From an uncultured Clostridia bacterium (lineage in GTDB: Bacteria > Bacillota > Clostridia > Oscillospirales > Acutalibacteraceae): a DNA stretch of 64,000 nt. Below the pieces are notes generated by a model. It did no database searches and was not told the origin of the DNA. It saw only the letters and a program-made list of their open reading frames with translations. Location of the stretch: contig CAKNOA010000008.1 of the NCBI GenBank assembly GCA_930990065.1, forward strand, positions 1-64,000, read 5' to 3'. Shown in pieces: positions 45,211 to 55,344 of the stretch (within the stretch, counting starts at the first letter, position 1; every line of letters begins with the position of its first letter). The position numbers and the translations under genes were made by a program.

Positions 45211-45245
45211 AACGCTGCCCGGTTTTACCGGGCGGCGTTTTTTGT
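45211..45245 (+). terminator. Expression-platform terminator of the SAM riboswitch
   Basis: AACGCTGCCCGG-TTTTA-CCGGGCGGCGTT followed by TTTT, 8 nt after the aptamer and 28 nt before the metK ATG. Confidence 0.9.
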
Positions 45246-45272
45246 TGTAAAAAAAGGAGGAACACAAGAAAA

Positions 45273-46463
45273 ATGGAAGAAAAGCGTTATCTGTTTACCA
45301 GTGAATCCGTGACCGAAGGACATCCCGATAAAGTATGCGACCAAATTTCGGACGCTATCCTCGATGATATTCTGTCGAAAGACTCCAATGCCCATGTGGC
45401 CTGTGAAGTGACAGCCACCACGGGGTTAATTCACGTAATGGGCGAAATCAGCACGGAATGCTATTGCGATATTGAATCGGTGGTCCGCAAGGTGGTTTGC
45501 GATATCGGTTATGATAATGCAGCTTGCAGTTTTAACGGGCACACCTGCGGCCTGATCACATCGATTGATATGCAGTCGCCGGATATTGCCATGGGTGTTA
45601 ACGAATCGCTTGAAATGAAGAATGGTGCCACCGATGCCGACGATCAAATCGGCGCCGGGGATCAGGGTATGATGTTCGGTTTCGCTTGCGACGAAACGCC
45701 GGAAAAGATGCCGCTGACGATCTCGCTGGCTCACCGGTTGGCCAAAAAACTGGCGCAAGTGCGCAAATCCGGTGAACTTTCCTACCTGCGTCCCGATGGA
45801 AAAACCCAGGTGACCGTCGAATACCAGGGCTATACCCCGGTGCGGATTGATACGGTGGTGGTATCCACGCAGCACGATCCCGATGTCAGCCTGGAACAGA
45901 TCCGGCAAGACATTTTGGAACATGTCATTCGTCCTGTTTGCCCAGAGAACCTGCTGGATGGCAATACCAAATACTATATTAACCCCACGGGCCGTTTTGT
46001 TATTGGCGGGCCGGTGGGAGATGCCGGTCTGACGGGCCGGAAGATCATTGTGGATACCTACGGTGGGGTAGGCCGTCACGGCGGCGGTGCTTTTTCGGGG
46101 AAGGACCCCACGAAAGTAGACCGTTCGGCAGCCTATGCAGCCCGGTATGTGGCAAAAAATGTCGTGGCTGCGGGATTGGCTCACCGGTGTGAAGTACAGC
46201 TTGCGTATGCCATCGGTGTAGCCCATCCGGTTTCGGTGATGGTGGATACCTTTGGTACCGGTACGGTGAGTGATACGGTGCTGGCCGAAGCGGTGAAAAA
46301 AGTATTTGATCTGCGTCCTACGGCGATCATCCGCGATTTGGATTTGCGCCGTCCGCAGTACCGTCCGCTGGCCGCTTATGGCCATATGGGGCGCGAAGAT
46401 CTGGATGTGGCGTGGGAAAAGACCGACCGGGTCGAGGCTCTGCGCGCTGCGGTGGAGGCGTAA
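45273..46463 (+). CDS. metK: S-adenosylmethionine synthase
   Basis: Makes SAM from methionine and ATP. 396 residues. [68 protein letters not shown] and [10 protein letters not shown] are the family signatures. AAAGGAGG lies before ATG 45273. Under the SAM-I riboswitch, so SAM limits its own synthesis. luxS follows 6 bp after the stop. Confidence 0.97.
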   Translation: MEEKRYLFTSESVTEGHPDKVCDQISDAILDDILSKDSNAHVACEVTATTGLIHVMGEISTECYCDIESVVRKVVCDIGYDNAACSFNGHTCGLITSIDMQSPDIAMGVNESLEMKNGATDADDQIGAGDQGMMFGFACDETPEKMPLTISLAHRLAKKLAQVRKSGELSYLRPDGKTQVTVEYQGYTPVRIDTVVVSTQHDPDVSLEQIRQDILEHVIRPVCPENLLDGNTKYYINPTGRFVIGGPVGDAGLTGRKIIVDTYGGVGRHGGGAFSGKDPTKVDRSAAYAARYVAKNVVAAGLAHRCEVQLAYAIGVAHPVSVMVDTFGTGTVSDTVLAEAVKKVFDLRPTAIIRDLDLRRPQYRPLAAYGHMGREDLDVAWEKTDRVEALRAAVEA

Positions 46464-46469
46464 ACCATT

Positions 46470-46946
46470 ATGGAGAAAATTGCCAGCTTTACGATTGACC
46501 ATGATGTGTTAACCCCCGGGTTGTACCTTTCCCGGGTAGATGGGGATATAACTACCTATGATCTGCGGTTTGTCAAACCGAATGTCCCCCCGTATCTGCC
46601 CAACCCCGTGATGCATACGATTGAGCACTTGTTTGCGACGTTGGCCCGCAACGAGACGGGGCTGAAAGAGCGCGTGATCTATTTTGGCCCGATGGGTTGC
46701 CGTACGGGCTTCTATTTCTTGGTGAGGGATAGCCGCCACGAAGAAGTCATCGGCTTTGTACGCCGGGCGATGGAACAAATTGCCCGGTGGGAGGGCGTGA
46801 TCCCCGGGGCCGAACATTCTTGGGAATGCGGCAATTACCGGGAACATGACTTAGCTGGCGCCCGTACCTGGGCAGCAAGCTATGCCAAGGTACTGGCCGA
46901 TTGGACGCCGGAATGCCTGGTGTACCCCAAAGCGACAAACGAATAA
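46470..46946 (+). CDS. luxS: S-ribosylhomocysteine lyase (LuxS)
   Basis: Splits S-ribosylhomocysteine into homocysteine and DPD, the precursor of AI-2. 158 residues. Metal ligands H49 and H53 in HTIEH and C120 in ECGNYREHDL; nucleophile C77 in GPMGCRTGFYF. SFTIDHDVLTPGLYLSRVD is the usual start. The gene shares the riboswitch-controlled message with metK, so SAM synthesis and recycling of its by-product fall together. The Pfs nucleosidase that acts before LuxS is not in the window. AI-2 signalling itself is not shown. Confidence 0.95.
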   Translation: MEKIASFTIDHDVLTPGLYLSRVDGDITTYDLRFVKPNVPPYLPNPVMHTIEHLFATLARNETGLKERVIYFGPMGCRTGFYFLVRDSRHEEVIGFVRRAMEQIARWEGVIPGAEHSWECGNYREHDLAGARTWAASYAKVLADWTPECLVYPKATNE

Positions 46947-46956
46947 AAATGTTTTG

Positions 46957-46987
46957 ATCCGTCCGGTTTTTACCGGGCGGATTTTTT
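46957..46987 (+). terminator. Terminator of metK-luxS
   Basis: ATCCGTCCGG-TTTTTA-CCGGGCGGAT then TTTTT, with one G-T pair. Confidence 0.88.
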
Positions 46988-47038
46988 ATGCGCCGTTTTG
47001 CCTTTCTCTGCATACGATAAAGATAGAGGAGGGGTTTT

Positions 47039-47407
47039 ATGGACTGGATTGGCGGCGTTTTGCTCACATTCTTTTTATTATTAGGGGTTTTGTTCGGATT
47101 CCGGCAGGCCCTTCATTGGTTATTGGACCGTCCGGTAGAGAATGTCATTTGGATGCCGGTTTTCTTCCAAGGGCATGTGGAAGATGCCGAAATGCAGCTG
47201 CGGCAAGCCGTCCATAGGCTGCATATGTGGCAGGGAACCAAAGTACTGCTGTGCATCGATGGTGGTATGGATGAAGAAACCCGCCGGGTGTGCGAGCTGT
47301 TTACACAGGATTTTCCGGTGTGCCGTGTGGTGACACCGGAAGAAGTAGCGGATATGTGCCGTTGCGCAGAATCAAATTGCAATCCCGTGGAAAATCGGGT
47401 ATACTAA
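47039..47407 (+). CDS. Small protein with N-terminal membrane segment, unknown function
   Basis: 122 residues. A hydrophobic segment at about 6-21 (GVLLTFFLLLGVLFGF) is followed by a soluble part with alternating strands and helices (VENVIWMPVFFQGHVEDAEM, KVLLCIDGGMDEETRRVCEL, CRVVTPEEVADMCRC). No family recognised. GAGGAGGGG precedes ATG 47039, so it is probably real. It lies after the metK-luxS terminator; the recD2 promoter overlaps its end. Confidence 0.65.
   Translation: MDWIGGVLLTFFLLLGVLFGFRQALHWLLDRPVENVIWMPVFFQGHVEDAEMQLRQAVHRLHMWQGTKVLLCIDGGMDEETRRVCELFTQDFPVCRVVTPEEVADMCRCAESNCNPVENRVY
47377..47405 (+). promoter_or_regulatory. Sigma-A promoter of recD2
   Basis: TTGCAA (47377-47382), 17 bp, TATACT (47400-47405), overlapping the end of the small membrane-protein gene. 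Confidence 0.65.
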
Positions 47408-47422
47408 ACAGGAAAAGAAACT

Positions 47423-49654
47423 ATGTTCGGGGGCGCAGGCATGCCGGAAAAGATGCTGTTGGAAATGAACGGAACGGTCGAACAGATCGTGTATCGGAAC
47501 GAAAAAAACCAGTATACGGTGCTGGAAGTCAATAATGGCCAGGAACTGGTCACGGTGGTTGGATGCATGCCATTTTTGAGTGTGGGGGAAGAATTGCACG
47601 TGGTGGGCACGTGGGGGCACCACCCGAATTTTGGGCCGCAATTTAAAGCCGAAGTCTGTGAGCGTTCCAAACCGGCTACGGCGGCCGCCATGCTCAAATA
47701 CTTATCGTCGGGGGCCATAAAGGGGATTGGCCCGTCACTGGCGGCGCGGCTGGTCGAAGCTTTTGGGGAAAACGTGCTGGACGTATTGGAAAACGAGCCG
47801 GAACGGCTGGCTACCATACGGGGTATTTCCCGGGAAAAAGCGGAGAAACTCAGCCAGGCATTTCAAAAGGTGTGTGGTATCCGCGAAATGATGGCCTACC
47901 TGGCCCGGTACGGGATGAGCGCCGAAGAGGCCGTGCGCATTTACCGGCTGTTTGGCAGCCGCGCCCGGGAAAAAATTGAACAGGACCCATACTGTCTGTG
48001 CTGCCAGGAGTTATCGGTGGATTTTGCCAGAGCCGATCAGATTGCCCGCCAAATGAACACGCCGGACGATGCCGCGTGCCGCGTGCAGGCCGGCGTGCTG
48101 TATGTGCTGCGCCATAATACCGGCAACGGTCATACCTGTTTGCCACGGGAAAAGCTGCTGCCGGCGGCAGCCCGTATGCTGGGGGTCGAACTGGAAACCG
48201 CCGAAGCCGGCCTTGATGAACTGCTTTCTTGCGGAGATGTACAGGAAGTGGATCTGGGACATATGCAGGCGGTTTTTCTCCCTGCGTATTTTGAAGCCGA
48301 ATGGTATACGGCACAGCGCTTACAGGCTATGATGGATATGCCGCCGGCGGCTTTGACCGATGCGAACCGGTCCATTGAACAGATTGAAAAGGAAAACGGG
48401 ATTACATATGCCGAAGAACAGAAAGAGGCCATCCGCCTGGCTTTGCAAAACGGGCTGCTGATCCTGACAGGGGGACCGGGTACAGGGAAAACGACGACGC
48501 TCAACGCTGTGATCCGCATTTTGAAAAGCTGCGGCCAAACGGTCTTTTTGGCAGCGCCTACAGGACGGGCGGCCAAACGCATGTCGGAAGTCACCGGGGA
48601 AGAGGCCAAAACCATTCACCGGCTTTTACAGGTTGCCTGGGATTCCCAGGATAGGCCCGTGTTTATGCGCAATGAAAAAGATCCCCTGGAGTGCGATGCT
48701 GTGATTGTGGACGAACTCTCCATGGTGGACAGCCTGTTGTTCGCGGCCCTGCTCAAAGCGATCCCGATGGGATGCCGGGTTATCCTGGTAGGGGATAGCG
48801 AACAGCTTCCTTCCGTGGGGGCCGGCAATGTGCTGGGGGATCTGATTGCCAGTGAACTGTTCCCCACGGTACAACTCAAACAAATTTTCCGCCAGTCCAT
48901 GCAAAGCCTGATTGTGACCAATGCCCACCGCATCATTGGGGGCCATATGCCGGAACTGACCCGTCATGACAGCGATTTTTTCTATCTGCCCTTTTATGAG
49001 GCCGGGCAGATTGCCCGCACTATTGTGGACTTGTGTGTACGCCGGCTTCCGAAGAGTTATGATTATACGATTTGGCAGGACATTCAGGTGTTGTGCCCGG
49101 GCCGCAAAGGGGAACTGGGTACCTTTGAGATGAACCGCCGCCTGCAGGAAGTGCTCAATCCCCCGGAACGGGGCAAAAATGAAGTGAAAATTGACGGGAC
49201 CATCTTGCGGGAAGGCGACAAGGTGATGCAGATCAAAAATGATTACGATCTGCCCTGGAGTAAGGAAGATGGCACAACAGGCGAGGGCATTTTTAACGGA
49301 GACGTGGGCCTGCTAACCTGCGTCGATAAAAAAGCCGGTACCCTCACGGTGATAATTGACGATAAAGAAGTGCTATATGATATGGAAGACGCGGGGGAAC
49401 TGGAACTGGCCTATGCCATGACCATTCACAAAAGCCAGGGCAACGAATTCCCGGCGGTGATCATTCCCATGTTCCCCGGTCCCAAGCAGCTTTCTTACCG
49501 AAATTTGCTTTATACAGCCATTACCCGGGCGAAAGAACTGCTGATTTTGGTGGGGGAAAAGGAATGTGTCTATCAAATGGTAGAAAATGACCGGAAAACC
49601 CGGCGTTATTCGGCGCTGTGCCTGTTTTTGACAGGGGGTGAAAAGCGTGCCTGA
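47423..49654 (+). CDS. recD2: RecD2-type ATP-dependent DNA helicase
   Basis: 5'-3' helicase of the RecD-like family found in bacteria without RecBC partners. 743 residues: N-terminal OB-like region (to about 90), helix-hairpin-helix repeats (GAIKGIGPSLAARLVEAFG, IRGISREKAEKL), Walker A TGGPGTGKTTTL, Walker B VIVDELSMVD, VGDSEQLPSVGAG, and C-terminal AYAMTIHKSQGNEFPAV with YTAITRAKELL. ATG 47423 or 47441 are both possible. Ends overlapping comF by 8 bp. Confidence 0.93.
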   Translation: MFGGAGMPEKMLLEMNGTVEQIVYRNEKNQYTVLEVNNGQELVTVVGCMPFLSVGEELHVVGTWGHHPNFGPQFKAEVCERSKPATAAAMLKYLSSGAIKGIGPSLAARLVEAFGENVLDVLENEPERLATIRGISREKAEKLSQAFQKVCGIREMMAYLARYGMSAEEAVRIYRLFGSRAREKIEQDPYCLCCQELSVDFARADQIARQMNTPDDAACRVQAGVLYVLRHNTGNGHTCLPREKLLPAAARMLGVELETAEAGLDELLSCGDVQEVDLGHMQAVFLPAYFEAEWYTAQRLQAMMDMPPAALTDANRSIEQIEKENGITYAEEQKEAIRLALQNGLLILTGGPGTGKTTTLNAVIRILKSCGQTVFLAAPTGRAAKRMSEVTGEEAKTIHRLLQVAWDSQDRPVFMRNEKDPLECDAVIVDELSMVDSLLFAALLKAIPMGCRVILVGDSEQLPSVGAGNVLGDLIASELFPTVQLKQIFRQSMQSLIVTNAHRIIGGHMPELTRHDSDFFYLPFYEAGQIARTIVDLCVRRLPKSYDYTIWQDIQVLCPGRKGELGTFEMNRRLQEVLNPPERGKNEVKIDGTILREGDKVMQIKNDYDLPWSKEDGTTGEGIFNGDVGLLTCVDKKAGTLTVIIDDKEVLYDMEDAGELELAYAMTIHKSQGNEFPAVIIPMFPGPKQLSYRNLLYTAITRAKELLILVGEKECVYQMVENDRKTRRYSALCLFLTGGEKRA

Positions 49655-50339
49655 ACCCGGTTGGATATGGCCGCTCACCCGACGGGAACGCATGTGGCAT
49701 ATTGTATTCCCGCTTTCGTGCCCGTTTTGCGGATGCAAACTGAAAATGCCCCGGCGGGTTTGCGAAACTTGCGAAAAGGACGTACACATAGGGCGTAAAG
49801 AAGTGGTGCTGCTGGCCCATGGCATACAGCCGTTTGACGTGTATGCGCCGTTTTTTTATCAGGACCGGGTCCGTGCCGCGCTGGTGCGCTATAAGTTTTA
49901 TAACCGGCCAGATCTGTATCGTTTTTTCGGCGATGTAATGGCAGCTACGCTGTGTTTTTTGCAGGAGGAAGAACCGGTGATTACATGGATTCCCGTTTCG
50001 CCACAGCGCAAAAAACAGCGGGGGTATGATCAGTCGGAATTGTTGGCCCGGCGTATGGGGAAGATGTGGCACAGGCCGGTCGAACCACTCCTTCTGAAAA
50101 AGAAGGACAATAAAGTTCAGCATGAACTTTCCAAAAAGGAGCGGGCCCGCAATGTAAAAGGGGTATACGGAGCGCAGGGAGATATAGTGGGAAAACGAAT
50201 TCTACTGGTCGACGACATCCTCACCACCGGAAGCACCATGCAAGAAGCGGCTTCTGTTTTATGGAAAGAAGGAGCCGAGCATGTCACCGGAGTAGTGGCC
50301 GCGATTCGCGGTTGCAATCAGCCGGGCCGTATACTATAA
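49647..50339 (+). CDS. comF: ComF-family amidophosphoribosyltransferase-like protein
   Basis: 230 residues. N-terminal zinc finger CPFCGCKLKMPRRVCETC, then a PRTase domain with RYKFYNRPDLYRFFG, WIPVSPQRKKQRGYDQSEL and the PRPP loop LLVDDILTTGSTM. ComF is needed for DNA uptake in competent Bacillus and related bacteria; a helicase partner is typical and RecD2 lies just before. GTG 49647 has AGGGGGTGA 6 bp upstream; the in-frame GTG at 49638 overlaps that site. Confidence 0.9.
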   Translation: MPEPGWIWPLTRRERMWHIVFPLSCPFCGCKLKMPRRVCETCEKDVHIGRKEVVLLAHGIQPFDVYAPFFYQDRVRAALVRYKFYNRPDLYRFFGDVMAATLCFLQEEEPVITWIPVSPQRKKQRGYDQSELLARRMGKMWHRPVEPLLLKKKDNKVQHELSKKERARNVKGVYGAQGDIVGKRILLVDDILTTGSTMQEAASVLWKEGAEHVTGVVAAIRGCNQPGRIL

Positions 50340-50340
50340 T
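50312..50340 (+). promoter_or_regulatory. Sigma-A promoter of mreB
   Basis: TTGCAA (50312-50317), 17 bp, TATAAT (50335-50340), overlapping the comF stop; 35 bp before the mreB start. Confidence 0.75.
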
Positions 50341-50375
50341 ACTAATCAGAAGGACTGAAAAGGAGGATATCGTTC

Positions 50376-51401
50376 ATGCCAGGAACGGATATTGGAATTG
50401 ATCTGGGTACCGCAAATGTGCGGATCTATTTACGCAATAAAGGGATGATTCTCAGCGAACCGTCTGTCGCCGCCATTGATTTGGAATCGGAAGAAATGGT
50501 GGCCACCGGCCAGGAAGCCTATCGCATGGTGGGGCGGACCTGCGACCGGGTTCAGGTAGTGCGGCCGCTGGTCAATGGGGTGATTTCCGATTACGATCTG
50601 GCCCAGAATATGCTGTCGGTTTACATGAAAAAAATTGGGGGCAGTGCCGTGTTTATGCCCCGTGTGGTAGTCAGTGTGCCCTGTGTGATTACCGAAGTGG
50701 AAAAGCGCGCCGTGGTGGATGCCATCAGTTCCACCGGTGTACGCCGGATTTGTTTGATCGAAGAACCCGTGGCAGCGGCTATTGGAGCCGGCGTGGATAT
50801 TGCCAAACCCCATGGGGTATTCGTGGTGGATATCGGATGCGGCACGACGGATATGGCGGTCATGTCCCTATCGGGTGTGGCGGTATCCCAAACGATCAAA
50901 ATCGCGGGGGATGTATTTGACGACCATATTATCCGGTATGTGCGCCGCAAATATAACCTGATTATCGGTAAACGGATGGCCGAACAGGCTAAAATCGAAG
51001 CGGGTTGTGTGTATCCGCAGCAGGAAACCCTCACGTGCCGGGTAAAGGGCCGCAACGCGTTGACCGGACTGCCCCAGTGGGTGGATGTAACCGGGGAAGA
51101 AATGCTGGAAGCTTTGCTGGAACCAGCTATGGAAATTGTCCAGGCCGTGCAGAATACGCTGGAATCCACGCCGCCGGAACTGATGAGCGACGTGTACGAA
51201 GACGGTATGTATCTCACCGGCGGTTCGGCCCGGCTGCGCGGGTTTGCTACGTTACTGCGTAAAAAAACCCGTATTCCGGTAATTGAATCGGAAGAACCGG
51301 AAAACTGTGTAGTAACTGGCGCCGGGAAGGCCACCAAGTTTATTGATGACATGGAAAATAAGCAGTATGGCATTTTGAATCCATTGTCCGCTGCTTACTG
51401 A
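50376..51401 (+). CDS. mreB: Actin-like rod-shape protein (MreB/Mbl family)
   Basis: 341 residues. GIDLGTANVRIYLRNKG (phosphate 1), VVSVPCVITEVEKRAVVDA, EEPVAAAIGAG (connector), VVDIGCGTTDMAVMSLSG (phosphate 2), and YLTGGSARLRGFATLL (adenosine). Forms membrane filaments that direct wall growth. AAAGGAGG before ATG 50376. mreC and mreD are not next to it, so this may be an Mbl-like paralogue with a lone location; which paralogue cannot be decided. Confidence 0.93.
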   Translation: MPGTDIGIDLGTANVRIYLRNKGMILSEPSVAAIDLESEEMVATGQEAYRMVGRTCDRVQVVRPLVNGVISDYDLAQNMLSVYMKKIGGSAVFMPRVVVSVPCVITEVEKRAVVDAISSTGVRRICLIEEPVAAAIGAGVDIAKPHGVFVVDIGCGTTDMAVMSLSGVAVSQTIKIAGDVFDDHIIRYVRRKYNLIIGKRMAEQAKIEAGCVYPQQETLTCRVKGRNALTGLPQWVDVTGEEMLEALLEPAMEIVQAVQNTLESTPPELMSDVYEDGMYLTGGSARLRGFATLLRKKTRIPVIESEEPENCVVTGAGKATKFIDDMENKQYGILNPLSAAY

Positions 51402-51415
51402 TAGGGAAAAGAAAC

Positions 51416-51453
51416 GGGGAAAGCGAAAGTTATAAATCGCTTTCCCCATTTTT
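51416..51453 (+). terminator. Terminator of mreB
   Basis: GGGGAAAGCG and CGCTTTCCCC enclose AAAGTTATAAAT, followed by ATTTTTAT. Confidence 0.85.
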
Positions 51454-51463
51454 ATAACGAAAA

Positions 51464-51500
51464 GAAAGAGACCTCCGAAAATTTTTCGGAGGTCTCTTTC
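51464..51500 (-). terminator. Terminator of gdhA
   Basis: GAAAGAGACCTCCGAAAA and TTTTCGGAGGTCTCTTTC form a near-perfect palindrome directly downstream of gdhA (minus strand). Confidence 0.8.
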
Positions 51501-51523
51501 CAGAGAAGAATCAAATAGAAGAA

Positions 51524-52939
<1,416 letters not shown>

Positions 52940-53206
52940 CTATGCGTCAGACATCGTGAATACTTTATCACAGTTTCTTGCGAAAATCAAGTAAAAGTGA
53001 CGGAAAAAAGCAAAAAATCCCATTTTTTTGAAAGGATGAAATTTTTTGGCTGCAACTTGCAGAATAAGGAATGAAAATTTTTTGCGAGAATATACGGTAA
53101 AATGAATAAACTATCATTGTTTTACAGGAAAATACCAAGCTTTGCCGTGTGGATTTCCCAATTATTGTGCAAGCACATGAAAAAAGGCGGAATTTGGTTG
53201 TGCTAG

Positions 53207-53235
53207 TTGACAGTGTCATTCATTTTGAATAAAAT
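53207..53235 (+). promoter_or_regulatory. Sigma-A promoter of glnA
   Basis: TTGACA (53207-53212), 17 bp, TAAAAT (53230-53235). Leads to a leader of about 128 nt before the GTG. Confidence 0.75.
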
Positions 53236-53296
53236 AAAAAATAGCCTGCAGCCAGTATAAAAATGGCAGAAGGAAAAAAGAATCGAATCACATTCA

Positions 53297-53352
53297 AAAC
53301 AGCAGGGGGTGCAGAGGGTGCAAAAAATCCAGTGCAATCCTGTTGTTTTTTT
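53297..53352 (+). terminator. Leader terminator before glnA, candidate antitermination site
   Basis: AAACAGCAGG (53297-53306) pairs with CCTGTTGTTT (53339-53348, one G-T), then TTTT, ending two bases before GGGAGG of glnA. Three TGCA repeats inside (53310, 53319, 53333) allow alternative hairpins. An ANTAR-domain regulator is encoded just after glnA, so this may be its RNA target. Confidence 0.6.
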
Positions 53353-53369
53353 ATGGGAGGAATCGGGTC

Positions 53370-54701
53370 GTGAGTAAGTATACGAAAGAAGATATCGTCA
53401 GTATGCTGGAAGAAAACGATGTCAAATTCATCCGGCTTCAGTTTACCGATATTTTCGGTGCCCCCAAAAATGTCGCCATTACGGACCGGCAAATTCGCCG
53501 GGCGCTGAATAATGCCTGCATGTTTGATGGATCCTCCATCGAAGGCTTTGTCCGTATTGAAGAAAGCGACATGTACCTGTACCCGGATCTGGATACATTC
53601 CTATTGTATCCTTGGCATACGGAGCATGGGCACATTGCGCGGTTGATTTGCAATGTGTGTATGCCCGGCGGTGCTGATTTTGAAGGGGATCCGCGGTTTA
53701 TTTTGCGCCGCACCATTGGGGAAGCGGCCAAAATGGGGTATACTTTTAATGTGGGGCCGGAATGCGAATTCTTCCTTTTTAATATGGATGATAACGGTCA
53801 TCCCACCACCACGACATTTGACAGGGCCGGTTACTTTGACCTGGGCCCTGGGGATGTGGGGGAACAGGCCCGGCGGGAAATCTGCACCAATTTAGAAGAG
53901 ATGGGATTCGAAATCGAAACGTCCCACCACGAATGTGCCATGGCCCAGCACGAAATTGATTTCCGCTATACCGAAGCACTGACATCGGCCGATAATCTGG
54001 TAACCTTTAAAATGGTGGTAAAGTCCATTGCTTCGCAGCACGGCTTGTGGGCGACGTTCATGCCCAAACCCCTGTTTGGACAGGCCGGCTCCGGACTTCA
54101 TGTCAATATGTCCCTGTGCAAAGACGGCAAAAACTGTTTTTACGATGAAACTAGGGAAAACGGGCTATCGGAAACCGGCCTGCATTTTATCGCCGGGATT
54201 ATGAAACACATTAAAGGCATCACCGCCTTATGCAACCCGCTGGTCAATTCGTATAAACGGCTGGTGCCCGGGTATGAGGCACCCTGCCACATTGCCTGGA
54301 CACGTTCGAACCGCAGTGCACTGATCCGCGTACCGGCTACCCGGGGAGCCAGTACCCGGGTGGAATTGCGCAGTCCGGACCCGGCCTGCAACCCGTATCT
54401 GGTGTTTGCCACCCTGCTGGCCGCCGGGCTGGAGGGGATTCGCGAGAAACTGCCGGCGCCCGAGGCACTGGCAGGCAATATTTTTGAATTAAGCGAAGAG
54501 GAAAGACAAAAACAGGGTGTGGAAAACCTGCCGTCCAATTTGTGGGAAGCAGTACAGGAACTGAAAAAGGATGATTTCCTGCACCGTGTATTAGGAGACC
54601 ACATTTTCCGCAAGTATGTGGAAGCAAAAGAACAGGAATGGAAGCGTTTTGCTGAAGATGTCAGTTCCTGGGAAATCCGCGAATATCTTAATAAATTCTG
54701 A
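53370..54701 (+). CDS. glnA: Glutamine synthetase type I
   Basis: Makes glutamine from glutamate, ammonia and ATP. 443 residues, the alpha subtype of Firmicutes. FTDIFGAPKNVAIT, MFDGSSIEGFVRIEESDMYL, GPECEFFLF with metal Glu residues, HHECAMAQHEIDFRY, GSGLHVNMSL, VPGYEAPCHIAWTRSNRSAL and RVELRSPDPACNPY. The C-terminal adenylylation-site Tyr loop of the beta subtype is absent. GTG 53370 with GGGAGGAA about 8 bp upstream. The long leader and the downstream ANTAR gene suggest control by antitermination. Confidence 0.97.
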   Translation: MSKYTKEDIVSMLEENDVKFIRLQFTDIFGAPKNVAITDRQIRRALNNACMFDGSSIEGFVRIEESDMYLYPDLDTFLLYPWHTEHGHIARLICNVCMPGGADFEGDPRFILRRTIGEAAKMGYTFNVGPECEFFLFNMDDNGHPTTTTFDRAGYFDLGPGDVGEQARREICTNLEEMGFEIETSHHECAMAQHEIDFRYTEALTSADNLVTFKMVVKSIASQHGLWATFMPKPLFGQAGSGLHVNMSLCKDGKNCFYDETRENGLSETGLHFIAGIMKHIKGITALCNPLVNSYKRLVPGYEAPCHIAWTRSNRSALIRVPATRGASTRVELRSPDPACNPYLVFATLLAAGLEGIREKLPAPEALAGNIFELSEEERQKQGVENLPSNLWEAVQELKKDDFLHRVLGDHIFRKYVEAKEQEWKRFAEDVSSWEIREYLNKF

Positions 54702-54750
54702 AAAGGATGTATTTCAGAATGGTTGAAACGGATGGGGATGAAACAAGAGG

Positions 54751-55290
54751 ATGAAGGGCATTTTGGTAGCAAACGCAAATGCGGCTGCGGCCAGGCAGAT
54801 TGCGGCAGTGCTGCGGTCGGCCGGTCTTCCCGTTTTCGGGGTGGCAGTTTCCGGTGCCAAAGTGCTGGATTTCTGCCGTTCCCGGGGGGAAGTGTGCGTG
54901 TGCGGCGGCTTTTTGCCGGATATGCCGCTGCGACGGCTGACAGAATTGGCCGGTGGGCGCTGTGATTTTATCTTGACCTTAAAGGCCACGGAATGGCCAA
55001 TGTTACAAGACGTAAAGGCATTGGGGGTGCGGATTCCCATTGTTCGGACGGATTTGATTGCTACGGTCAATTTGATGTTCAGTCTGGATGAACCCCCCAG
55101 TTTGCTGGTAAAAAAGAAAATGGAAACCGGGCAAGAAGACGACAAGAAAGTGATTTTGCAGGCCAAAGAGCTCCTCATGCAGCGCAACGGCCTGTCGGAA
55201 AACCAGGCACACCGCTTTTTGCAGAAAAAAAGCATGAATGCCGGTAATAAACTGATCGAATCGGCCTGGATTACCTTGCTGCGTACATAA
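54751..55290 (+). CDS. ANTAR-domain antiterminator with degenerate receiver
   Basis: 179 residues. The N-terminal half has a receiver-like fold without a clear phosphorylatable Asp (GILVANANAAAARQIAAVLR, VFGVAVSGAKVLDF, PIVRTDLIATVNLMF). The C-terminal ANTAR RNA-binding helices follow: KKVILQAKELLMQRNGLSEN, QAHRFLQKKSMNAGNKLIES. ANTAR proteins bind paired hairpins in leaders and prevent termination; in Firmicutes some control nitrogen genes. ATG 54751 has AAGAGG upstream. It is 49 bp after glnA and probably cotranscribed. Confidence 0.88.
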   Translation: MKGILVANANAAAARQIAAVLRSAGLPVFGVAVSGAKVLDFCRSRGEVCVCGGFLPDMPLRRLTELAGGRCDFILTLKATEWPMLQDVKALGVRIPIVRTDLIATVNLMFSLDEPPSLLVKKKMETGQEDDKKVILQAKELLMQRNGLSENQAHRFLQKKSMNAGNKLIESAWITLLRT

Positions 55291-55344
55291 AAGGCGAGGA
55301 AAGAGTGGGATAGGTAACCAAATCCAATCAAAAGGGTGATTAAC

